From: an uncultured Johnsonella sp.
Lineage (GTDB): Bacteria; Bacillota; Clostridia; Lachnospirales; Lachnospiraceae
Assembly (NCBI GenBank): GCA_900766185.1
Contig: CAAFUL010000043.1
Coordinates: 1 to 26,945 of the forward strand
Length of the DNA: 26,945 nucleotides
Direction of reading: 5' to 3'
Below, piece after piece: positions 16,930-24,052 of this stretch. The notes under the pieces were generated by a model. The model saw only the letters and a program-made list of their open reading frames with translations. It did no database searches and had not been told where the DNA came from. Position 1 is the first letter of the stretch. Each line of letters begins with the position of its first letter. A program made the position numbers and the translations under genes.

Positions 16930-17622
16930 TTAGTACATCGCCGTTTTTCCGATTTTCATACTTTCATCAACTCCTATAATACCAAAGTGATATTTCCAAA
17001 AAATATCCGTTTCATAAGATATCGGTAAAAAAAGTTTCTTCAGCATTTCAATTTTTTCCGTATCTTCTTTTGTCTCATTCACCCCTGTAAAAATGGTAAG
17101 TTTCCTTAAATTCTCAGAGTGGATATAAAGATTTGCTTTAGGGTAAATCTCTCTCAGTGCCTTTCTAAAAATCGTGATATAATCTTTACACTTGCATAAA
17201 TCAAGCAGACAAAAAATAATTCTTTTAGACTTTTCAAAGTCAAGGAAAAGTAGGGTTTTTCTTATACTTTTTAGAAACCTTCCCTCTTCTATCTCTTTTA
17301 AGATATACATTGCCCTTAGCTCTTTTTTATCTCCTCCGCTTCTAAGATCCCATACCGCTACATAGTGCATTATTACATCTAAAAATATTTCTCTTGCCTT
17401 CTCATACCCCTTCACATCCGGCAAGAATACTTCGCCCAGTTCATTGGCAAAACGATATAGCGGATTTACCTCTATTTCACTTTCTTCAATGGTATCGGAA
17501 TTTAGAAAATCAAAGGAACTTTCAGTATAAGGGCTTGGACTCCCACTGTTTATAAATCTAAGCTCTTCTAAGTTATATCCGCTTTTTTGTGCCTTAAGTA
17601 CAATCTCCCATACACAGTTCAT
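16930..17622 (-). CDS. Unrecognised 230-residue protein, possible structural component
   Basis: I start it at the ATG at 17622 with CAGGAG six bases upstream; a TTG start 11 codons earlier has no site. The protein is soluble and shows no signal or membrane segment. Distinct stretches are the N-terminal WEIVLKAQKSGYNLEELRF, NPLYRFANELGEVFLPD, a helical middle with a cysteine-rich LLDLCKCKDYI, and the C-terminal FLPISYETDIFWKYHFGIIG. I do not recognise the family. It follows the 439-aa gene by 25 bases and precedes the Hsp70-like gene. Injection systems need small wedge proteins (TssE/F/G, gp53-like) and none is otherwise visible, so a baseplate role is plausible but unproven. Confidence 0.65.
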   Translation of the reverse strand: MNCVWEIVLKAQKSGYNLEELRFINSGSPSPYTESSFDFLNSDTIEESEIEVNPLYRFANELGEVFLPDVKGYEKAREIFLDVIMHYVAVWDLRSGGDKKELRAMYILKEIEEGRFLKSIRKTLLFLDFEKSKRIIFCLLDLCKCKDYITIFRKALREIYPKANLYIHSENLRKLTIFTGVNETKEDTEKIEMLKKLFLPISYETDIFWKYHFGIIGVDESMKIGKTAMY

Positions 17623-17647
17623 GCTTTGCTCCTGTTCTATATTTTTT

Positions 17648-18967
17648 CTATACAATCCCTTTTGTAGAATAAGTGTTTTCCAAAACCCCTACACAGATAT
17701 ATTCATCAAAGCTTATCTGTAGTTGAGAAACGGCATATCTTACCATTGCTTCACAAAGGTTGCTGTCGCTGTTTCTTAAAAACCACAAAACAAGTTTGGG
17801 GCTTTCTTCTGTTAGAGGAAAATCACTACTTGAAAAGTTATTCATATCAGGAAGTATTCTACTTTCCTCCGAAACTTCTTTCCTTACAGGCAATCTTTCA
17901 CAGGATTTAAGTGATACATACTCTCCAATATCAAGTTCTTCAATAATCCTTTCTATTTCTGCCTCGGTATGGATTTTTTCTTCTGTTTTATTTAGAAGTC
18001 TTCCAATCATTCCATCTTCTCTTTTGTTACTTATTAAGCCGGTTGGTAATTCTTCTTTCGTATATCGTATATCAAAGATATGATATCCTTCCAAATCTGA
18101 ATAACTTTCTTCATAGGTCTTTACTATAATCTTTTCTTCTTCTTGTCTTATTCCTACCATGCCTTCAGTCTTTTGCACCAGTCTTAAGATAATCTCCTTA
18201 TTCCTTTGCTTAACCATTTCCCGTTCATAGTATAATCCGTCTTTACTCGGACTTAAAAATGTGCTGCTCTTAAATACTGTTTTTTCTACATTCCATACCG
18301 GATAAAGTTCTTCTTTTATCATATCGGCATATTTCCCGTAGTCCACTTCTACATCTCTTGCATTTTGAGGAAGTTTGGACAGGTCAATATCAAAAAAGCG
18401 GTCAAGGTAGGCGGTATTTACCGTATTCCATCTAAGTCCGTTATAAGAGAAAGTTTCATAAAGTTTACCGACTTCTTTTCTGTAGCGAAGGGCTTTTTTA
18501 GGTTGTACCGAAAGTGTGTGTGTTTCTCCGTTATTTGTAAAACTTACTCTTATCTTTTCTTGTAAAAAATCCTTACATACAGTATCGGTTGCATTAAGAT
18601 AAACAGTTTTTATAAGGTCTTTACTTTCATTATAGTCTTTACTTTCGGTATAATCTTCTTTAACACCCCTTTCCTTATCTTCCAAAACATCCGAATCCGA
18701 TATCGGAAAAAACATCCTTAAAAACACGTTTTCATTTTTTGAAAGTAAAAGTATTGCAATCTCATAGCTTTCTTCTTTGCTTTCAAGTTCATCATAAACC
18801 CTTTTATATAGTGATTTATACCTTTCTTCAAAAACCTCACTCATCCTGTAAAGACCATCATATAGAACACTTTTTGCCAAGGCATACTCATCCTCTTCTT
18901 TTATCTCTGAAAGCCTGTCCTTTACATACTTTTTTATGTCAAACTCATCCAAGTACGCTGCATCCAT
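17648..18967 (-). CDS. Unrecognised 439-residue protein, possible structural component
   Basis: The ATG is preceded by AGAGGTG seven bases away. The N-terminal 90 residues are charged and helical (RYKSLYKRVYDELESKEESY). An acidic low-complexity linker with repeated YTESKDYNESKD follows near residues 105-117. A beta-rich middle has YETFSYNGLRWNTVNTAYLD and the C-terminus has LVLWFLRNSDSNLCEAMVRY. There is no membrane segment or enzyme motif. The gene lies between the membrane pseudo-PP2C/TPR gene and the 230-aa gene. I cannot assign a family; the co-location suggests a dedicated structural or assembly factor, for example a TssF-like or TssK-like baseplate piece. Confidence 0.65.
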   Translation of the reverse strand: MDAAYLDEFDIKKYVKDRLSEIKEEDEYALAKSVLYDGLYRMSEVFEERYKSLYKRVYDELESKEESYEIAILLLSKNENVFLRMFFPISDSDVLEDKERGVKEDYTESKDYNESKDLIKTVYLNATDTVCKDFLQEKIRVSFTNNGETHTLSVQPKKALRYRKEVGKLYETFSYNGLRWNTVNTAYLDRFFDIDLSKLPQNARDVEVDYGKYADMIKEELYPVWNVEKTVFKSSTFLSPSKDGLYYEREMVKQRNKEIILRLVQKTEGMVGIRQEEEKIIVKTYEESYSDLEGYHIFDIRYTKEELPTGLISNKREDGMIGRLLNKTEEKIHTEAEIERIIEELDIGEYVSLKSCERLPVRKEVSEESRILPDMNNFSSSDFPLTEESPKLVLWFLRNSDSNLCEAMVRYAVSQLQISFDEYICVGVLENTYSTKGIV

Positions 18968-19050
18968 CTAAAAACACCTCTTTTATCTTTAATAGGTAAA
19001 AACAATTACCACTTACACTGATACACAAGTTTTAAATAAATACCCGATGA

Positions 19051-20901
19051 TTACTCGGCATTTATGCTTGCAGAAGTCTCTGCCTCACTTGTCTGTTGCT
19101 GCGTAGTTTGTGCTGCTGTTTGTGCCGCCTTCAGTTCTTCTTTTTCTTTTTCATCAATTCTTTTTTGCACATCACTAAGCCTTTTATCCATTTCTATGGT
19201 ATTTATCTCATCATTAAGTTTTACATAAAGTCTTCTGGCATACTCATAATTATCTCTTGCCGTTTCAAAATCTCCCTTTAAAAAAGCCTCATCTGCCGTT
19301 ATTGCGTAACTTGTGGCAGAAGTTTTTTCTTCTTCACTTAAGCTTATTTTCTCATCCGCAGTGGATATCTTTTTTTCAAGTTCCTCAAGTCCGGCACTTT
19401 CACCTGATTTTTCCAAAATATCTTTTGCCGTATTATAATTAGCTCTTGCTGATAAAAAATCTCCTTTACTTAGTGCCTCATCTCCGGCACTTAGCATATC
19501 GTTTGCGGATTGCAGATTTTTAGATTGCTTATCAGCTTCCGCCTGTTTCCCTTCATTTTCCTTTTCAATGGCTTGATCTACCGCTAAAAGCTTTGCTTCC
19601 GCTTTTAACTTTCCCTCTTCATATCCTATATCTCTTGCTTCAGTTTTCGCATCTACATATCTTTCTCTTGCTTTATCATATATTTCCGAATCAAAAAGGA
19701 TATCTCCGTTATCAAGGCTTAAGTTTACACTTTCATACCCTGCAATAAAATCAAGTCTTTTTCTTACATAGGAAAGTCCTGCATTGTCTGCATAAGGAAT
19801 TTCACTAAGTATCAGTTCATATAAAGGTTTTGCTTCCTTGTAGCTTTTCGCATTATACTTTTCATCCGCTTCAAGTATTCCTTCTATAACCTGCTCATAG
19901 TGGTACAAAAGATCTTTCATTTCCTTATCTCTAAGGCTTTCCGCCTTCTTTATGGACTCTTCACACTCAGTATCCGCCTTTGTATAGTTTTCCATTTCTA
20001 TAAATTTAAGCATCTTTTCATAGTGTGTATTCATATCTTCCCTAAGTTCTTTTCTGTATCGGTTATAAAAGTAAAGGGCAATGACGGCTGCAAGTATCAC
20101 AACTACAGATACAATTGATACTATCAAAATAAGTTTCCTTCTTTTTTTCTTTTTGGTATCCGACTCGACAAATACCTTATCAATATAAATACCGGCAATC
20201 GTATAGTTATCAATGTACTCGGGCTCTTTATCAAGAAGTACTTTTTCAATCTTCTCAATGGCATCTTTCGGGTCTTTTCCGCTGTCGGCAAAGATGTTAT
20301 CAATCTCCCCTTCCGATACATTTTCCCAAATTCCTTTTGTATAAAGAATTAAAATGTCGGTATCAACAAGTTTTATCTTTCCCGATATCACCGGTGAAAA
20401 TCCTTTTTGCCCTAAAAAGGCATACAGATTACTTCTTTGCTCATGTCTTGACAGGGCATCTTCGCTAATCATCTCCTTTGATACCATTTCACTGCTTAGT
20501 GATGTATCCGTAGTTTTATAAAATGATTTGTTATTCCTGTAAAGCTTTGCCCTTGCATTTCCTGCATAGGCAAAGCGCACACTTTCATAATCAGTTATGG
20601 CAACTACAATTGATGCTTTAAGCTTCATGTATTTTTCAGCTTTTAAAAGCACTTCATTGGCATGGTTTAAGTATTCATGTATTTTAACCTTGGATATTGA
20701 AGGCTTTTCCTGAAACTTTGCTATGATACTTTCCACCGCTTCCTTTGCCGATTCGGTATCCGCCACATCTTCAATACCGTCAGCAAGCACATAGCAGGCA
20801 AAGTTATCAAGTTCAGCATAAGCAAAAAAATCACTGTTTTTTAATGAACTGCCTTCTTCTGAAATGAAATTTGTATTAAATTTGCTGTTTTGCTTACGCA
20901 T
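19051..20901 (-). CDS. Membrane protein: degenerate PP2C domain, TM helix, TPR-like tail
   Basis: The 616-residue protein starts at the ATG at 20901 (GGAGG ten bases upstream); a TTG three codons earlier is too close to that site. Residues about 10-243 have the PP2C phosphatase layout: LADGIED at 39-45, AYAGNARAKLYR at 111-122, LYTKGIWENVS at 186-196 and DNYTIAGIY at 231-239. The usual metal-ligand positions are altered: the 'GDSR' Asp is Asn (GNAR) and the 'SDG' Asp is Lys (TKG), so activity is doubtful. A basic patch KKKKRRK precedes a membrane helix at 257-279. The outer 330 residues are coiled-coil and TPR-like, with matching ALSKGDFLSARANYNTA and AFLKGDFETARDNYEYA. The extreme C-terminus is Ala/Thr/Gln-rich. 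It could span the envelope as an anchor. Confidence 0.85.
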   Translation of the reverse strand: MRKQNSKFNTNFISEEGSSLKNSDFFAYAELDNFACYVLADGIEDVADTESAKEAVESIIAKFQEKPSISKVKIHEYLNHANEVLLKAEKYMKLKASIVVAITDYESVRFAYAGNARAKLYRNNKSFYKTTDTSLSSEMVSKEMISEDALSRHEQRSNLYAFLGQKGFSPVISGKIKLVDTDILILYTKGIWENVSEGEIDNIFADSGKDPKDAIEKIEKVLLDKEPEYIDNYTIAGIYIDKVFVESDTKKKKRRKLILIVSIVSVVVILAAVIALYFYNRYRKELREDMNTHYEKMLKFIEMENYTKADTECEESIKKAESLRDKEMKDLLYHYEQVIEGILEADEKYNAKSYKEAKPLYELILSEIPYADNAGLSYVRKRLDFIAGYESVNLSLDNGDILFDSEIYDKARERYVDAKTEARDIGYEEGKLKAEAKLLAVDQAIEKENEGKQAEADKQSKNLQSANDMLSAGDEALSKGDFLSARANYNTAKDILEKSGESAGLEELEKKISTADEKISLSEEEKTSATSYAITADEAFLKGDFETARDNYEYARRLYVKLNDEINTIEMDKRLSDVQKRIDEKEKEELKAAQTAAQTTQQQTSEAETSASINAE

Positions 20902-20915
20902 CTTCTTCAAGCCTC

Positions 20916-21740
20916 CTAAATCCCTATAATTATTAGCCCAAGATTGTCCAAGTCCTCGTTATTTTTCTTTTTTATTGTTTCAATAATCTCTTTTGCCGTT
21001 CCCTTACAGCTATGTTTCCTTGAGATGATTATTTCAAGTTCCCTGACAGAGATGTTTTTTTCTACTCCGGTAGTCGTTATAACAACCATATCCTTTTTCT
21101 TTAGCCTTATTTCTTCTTTAGGCATAAGCGGTTTCATGTAGTCATCCCTTCCTATACAGTTATATGCCTTATCCGTATCAGAAATTCTACGAGCCGCTTC
21201 CTTACTTAAAAGTCCCTTATTTACCTTTTCTTTTATAAGTTCTTCCATTATCTGACCCTTACTAAGAAGTATAAGTTCTTTTCTGCGGAAAATATAAATA
21301 TTCACATGTCCAATAATGGCATAACTTAAAAGATTTCCTCTAATCATTAGACAGGCTGCATACGCCCTTCCGTTTTCTCCTCTAAGTGCATTTAAGACAT
21401 TCATGTTAGCCATCTCAAAGGCTCTGTCAAAGAAATGGCGACTGCTTTGGTTATTATCATATCGGTTATAAAGTTTAGTGAAAGTTCTTACTGTAGTCAG
21501 TGCTGCAACCTTCCCTGCATACTCTTTTCCCTCACCTACACTAAGCATTGCCATAAGTCTGTCTTTTTCCTGTTTGAATCCATATGCATTTGCCTGAACC
21601 TGTCTTTTTCCGATATCAAGTAAGGCTCCTATATCGTATATCCTGATTTTTTCTTCTTTAATCCATGTATACACTCTCCATAAAAGAATAAAAAAAGCGA
21701 TTAGAATAAGAATTAAAGCCATCCAAAAAGCAGTCCCCAT
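20916..21740 (-). CDS. Membrane-bound pseudo-PP2C protein
   Basis: The 274-residue protein begins with one membrane helix at about 4-22 (AFWMALILILIAFFILL), then a cytoplasmic-looking domain. Its strand order resembles a PP2C phosphatase, but the catalytic positions are nearly all gone: the 'DGMGG' place reads SVGEGKEYAG (67-76), 'GDSR' reads GHVN (144-147), and 'SDG' reads TTG (223-225). Only the final Asp-Asn (LDNLGLIII, 264-272) is kept. It lies 14 bases upstream of the larger pseudo-PP2C gene. T6SS clusters often contain PppA-type phosphatases beside Fha proteins; this pair looks like a structural descendant of that arrangement. The assignment rests on pattern by eye. Confidence 0.7.
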   Translation of the reverse strand: MGTAFWMALILILIAFFILLWRVYTWIKEEKIRIYDIGALLDIGKRQVQANAYGFKQEKDRLMAMLSVGEGKEYAGKVAALTTVRTFTKLYNRYDNNQSSRHFFDRAFEMANMNVLNALRGENGRAYAACLMIRGNLLSYAIIGHVNIYIFRRKELILLSKGQIMEELIKEKVNKGLLSKEAARRISDTDKAYNCIGRDDYMKPLMPKEEIRLKKKDMVVITTTGVEKNISVRELEIIISRKHSCKGTAKEIIETIKKKNNEDLDNLGLIIIGI

Positions 21741-21851
21741 ATCTGTTTTCCCCTTAATTTTTTTTAGAAATACCCATTATATTTTCCATGAAAATGTCTA
21801 TTACATTTCCCCTATTCCTATGGGATTTCTCCAATTGCTTATTAAAAGCAT

Positions 21852-22343
21852 TTACCATGAAAACTGCTTTCCACATAAAGCAATGTATAAAAACTCACTT
21901 TCCCCCATGGTAATGACATCATAAGTTTCAAGTGCCTGTGGAGTGTAAACTGCCTTTCCGTTTAGGTAGGTAATTCCTCCACCCTCTGTACAGATAAGAG
22001 TTGCTTCAAGGTCTTTTTCATCAAAGGATAAAATAGCATGGTTTTCCTGCTTTATGGCATTATCTCCAATGATTTGAATATCCATGGCATCCGTTCTTCC
22101 GATATAGTTTTTCCCGAATACCACACGGTAATCTTTTCCGTATCTTGGTCCCTTGATGCACACAAGCCATGCACACACCGGTTTGGTTTTTATTCTTACC
22201 AAACTTTCTTCAAGTTCCTTATCATCAAATGATTCTTCAAGTTCTTTTCTTTCCGTCATGTCCATGTTGCAATACGGGCAGATATTTCCGTATCTTCTTT
22301 TTGAAAACATGTGTCCGTTTTTGCATCTTATTAAATTTCCCAT
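21852..22343 (-). CDS. Zinc-ribbon protein with one FHA-like domain
   Basis: The 163-residue protein has the same zinc-ribbon-like start as the double-FHA protein at 12382-13371, with identical spacing (Cys7, His11, Cys22, Cys25). An acidic linker and the motif CAWLVCIKGPRYGKDY (57-72) follow. The FHA-like domain fills 57-160. It keeps the first-loop Gly-Arg (YIGRTD, 80-85), but the 'SxxH' serine is Gln (QENHAIL, 99-105). The start is an ATG with AAGGAAG upstream, ten bases after the membrane FHA gene. A role as cytoplasmic adaptor between the zinc-ribbon partner and the membrane proteins is inference. Confidence 0.82.
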   Translation of the reverse strand: MGNLIRCKNGHMFSKRRYGNICPYCNMDMTERKELEESFDDKELEESLVRIKTKPVCAWLVCIKGPRYGKDYRVVFGKNYIGRTDAMDIQIIGDNAIKQENHAILSFDEKDLEATLICTEGGGITYLNGKAVYTPQALETYDVITMGESEFLYIALCGKQFSW

Positions 22344-22353
22344 GATAACTTCC

Positions 22354-22881
22354 TTACCTTATCTGTAGTTTATTAAGCCCTATAAAAATATAGTCTTTTC
22401 TTGTAAGCTTACTTTGCCCGTCTTTAATATTATAAAGCTTATCTTCTAAAAATCCTTTAATCTGTGTTCCGTTCTTGCTTTGCATATCTTCTATATACCA
22501 TGAACCGTCCACATAGTTAAGTATCGCATGAATGTCACTTACGGTTCCTGAAAAATAAGTGTCCGATAAATCTATGTCTATATCCTCTTCACTGTTTTTC
22601 TTTCCGATTACCAATGAATTTTTTCCTAAAATATTCCATGTCTTTACTACGCTATCTTCTTCACTTAAAAGCACAAGTTCGGACAAAAATGTATCTTGTA
22701 TCTTTTCTTTTTTAAAAGAAAAGTCCTTTATCGCAAAATAAATTAAAGAACCTGAAATAAAAAAAGAAAACATATAAAATATATATCCGTCCTTTAACCC
22801 TCTTCCAAAAAAACTGACAATTATGGCACACAAGATAGCCGCAATTATTCCTGAAACATCAAGTACAAATCTTCTATTCAT
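22354..22881 (-). CDS. Membrane FHA-domain protein
   Basis: The 175-residue protein has two membrane helices (about 8-27 and 33-51) and a C-terminal FHA domain (75-175). The phosphothreonine site looks intact here: SDIHAIL at 115-121 and SKNGTQIKG at 135-143. The first-loop Gly-Lys-Lys (VIGKKNSEEDIDI) replaces the usual Gly-Arg. It is the first gene after the tube terminator and the only one of the four FHA domains in this window that keeps the canonical Ser-x-x-His. It is therefore the best candidate for true phosphopeptide binding at the membrane. Confidence 0.85.
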   Translation of the reverse strand: MNRRFVLDVSGIIAAILCAIIVSFFGRGLKDGYIFYMFSFFISGSLIYFAIKDFSFKKEKIQDTFLSELVLLSEEDSVVKTWNILGKNSLVIGKKNSEEDIDIDLSDTYFSGTVSDIHAILNYVDGSWYIEDMQSKNGTQIKGFLEDKLYNIKDGQSKLTRKDYIFIGLNKLQIR

Positions 22882-22957
22882 ATATTCCCATCCCTACCGC
22901 TTTTAATCGTGTGGAAAATATTTATCCTCCCTACTTGTATGCATTGCGGTATTCACC

Positions 22958-22977
22958 TAAGGGTTATAATCCCCTTA
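22958..22977. repeat. Inverted repeat in the gap before the FHA genes
   Basis: TAAGGG (22958-22963) and CCCTTA (22972-22977) form a six-base stem around an eight-base A+T-rich loop. No T-run follows on the minus strand, so it is not a terminator. It could be an operator or a leader hairpin for the distal transcript starting after the tube terminator. Confidence 0.35.
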
Positions 22978-22995
22978 TATAGTCTTCTAAGATAA

Positions 22996-23036
22996 TTTAT
23001 AAAAATAGGCTGCATGACAATAAATGTCTTGCAACC
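22996..23036 (-). terminator. Intrinsic terminator or attenuator after the tube genes
   Basis: Bases 23008-23019 pair with 23025-23036 in ten of twelve positions around the loop ATAAA. On the minus strand the stem is followed by TATTTTTATAAA. It begins 24 bases after the stop of the second tube gene. Partial read-through would give abundant sheath and tube and much less FHA, ATPase and spike, as this type of machine needs. Confidence 0.65.
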
Positions 23037-23060
23037 CAAACTTTTAACGACTGATTTTTG

Positions 23061-23489
23061 TTACTCGGCTGCGTATCCGCCTTCAACTATCAGACCTGCC
23101 ATCTTATCTTTTTTCTGTTTTATTACAAGAGTAAAGTTTCCTACTCCTTCTTCATCCCCATGCCTTTCTTTGTAGTTCACTACAAAAGCATTTGGAAATA
23201 CATATTTTCTTTTGGTAATTCCCGCTACTATCTGTTCTACTGTAACCTTTCTGTAGCAGTCTTTATTTTGTGCCGGAACCATTGACCAAAGTGCCATATT
23301 TCTTGTTGAGTCGAAAGGGTCTCCGTCTACTGCCGTTAAAATCTTTCCGGTAATCTCCATTGTTGCACCGGCATCATTGGTACGGGCATTTGAATCAATA
23401 GGAATGTCTGTAGATAAAAATACGCTGTTTACGCATTCCTTTGCAAGTTCAAAACTTTCATTACCTTCTATTTTTACTTTGTATGCCAT
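23061..23489 (-). CDS. Hcp-like tube protein, second copy
   Basis: The 142-residue all-beta protein matches the Hcp/tail-tube plan: short N-terminal strand (YKVKIEGNES), 'DSNAR' turn, long central region with ALWSMVPAQNKDCYRKVTVE, then KYVFPNAFVVNYKERHGDEE and final strand FTLVIKQKKDK. It ends VEGGYAAE. The last third is close to the neighbouring 141-aa copy (PNAFVV-Y, G-F, QKKD, VEGGYA-E), while the rest has diverged. AGGAGGG lies ten bases before ATG, 20 bases after the first tube gene. Tube subunits stack inside the sheath and are expelled with the spike. The terminator follows directly. Confidence 0.82.
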   Translation of the reverse strand: MAYKVKIEGNESFELAKECVNSVFLSTDIPIDSNARTNDAGATMEITGKILTAVDGDPFDSTRNMALWSMVPAQNKDCYRKVTVEQIVAGITKRKYVFPNAFVVNYKERHGDEEGVGNFTLVIKQKKDKMAGLIVEGGYAAE

Positions 23490-23509
23490 GCTCTAATCCC
23501 TCCTATTCC

Positions 23510-23935
23510 TTATTCTCCGGCATATCCGCCTTCTACCGCTACCTTTGCATTATTATCCTTCTTTTGACGGATATGGATATAAAACTCTCCGGTACCGTTT
23601 ACATCATCCGCCTTTTCAGAATACTCTACCACGAATGCATTTGGAATTACATACTTTCTTACAACAGAGCCGGCAGATACTACCGTTACCTCCGCTACTC
23701 TGTAGCAATCCGCATTCTCGGAAGGAATCTGAGACCACTTGGCAAGTTTTAATACATCATCAACATCCGCTCCGACATTATATAAAACTCTTCCCCATAC
23801 CTTTACACCAAGACCGTAATCTGTTGCTTTAGCATTGGAATCCTTTGGAGACTCGGATAAAAACTCTGCGTTTACTATGCTTCTCTCATCAAAGTCTGCT
23901 ACTTCCGAACCGGTTACTCTAAACCTAATTCCCAT
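23510..23935 (-). CDS. Hcp-like tube protein, first copy
   Basis: The 141-residue protein is the first tube paralogue after the sheath gene. It shares the tail-tube layout: IRFRVTGSEV start, ESPKDSNAKATDYG turn, LAKWSQIPSENADCYRVAEV, then RKYVIPNAFVVEYSEKADD and FYIHIRQKKDN, ending VEGGYAGE. An ideal AGGAGGT lies six bases before ATG. Two different tube proteins in a row suggest either a mixed tube, or one tube body and one specialised ring (for example initiator or cargo-binding). No signal peptide is present, as expected for Hcp. Confidence 0.82.
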   Translation of the reverse strand: MGIRFRVTGSEVADFDERSIVNAEFLSESPKDSNAKATDYGLGVKVWGRVLYNVGADVDDVLKLAKWSQIPSENADCYRVAEVTVVSAGSVVRKYVIPNAFVVEYSEKADDVNGTGEFYIHIRQKKDNNAKVAVEGGYAGE

Positions 23936-24012
23936 TGTGCTACCTCCTATGAAAATATATATTTTTTATAAAACTACTCCAAATATGTAAAATATTTTTT
24001 GTAATCAACTTA

Positions 24013-24031
24013 AAAATGAAGTTCTCATTTT
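24013..24031 (-). repeat. Weak hairpin between sheath and tube genes
   Basis: AAAATGA (24013-24019) pairs with TCATTTT (24025-24031) around a five-base loop in the 117-base gap after the sheath gene. The stem is mostly A:T. It could be an mRNA processing or stability element that raises tube over sheath expression; I do not call it a full terminator. Confidence 0.3.
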
Positions 24032-24052
24032 ATATCACATCTTAATACGATC

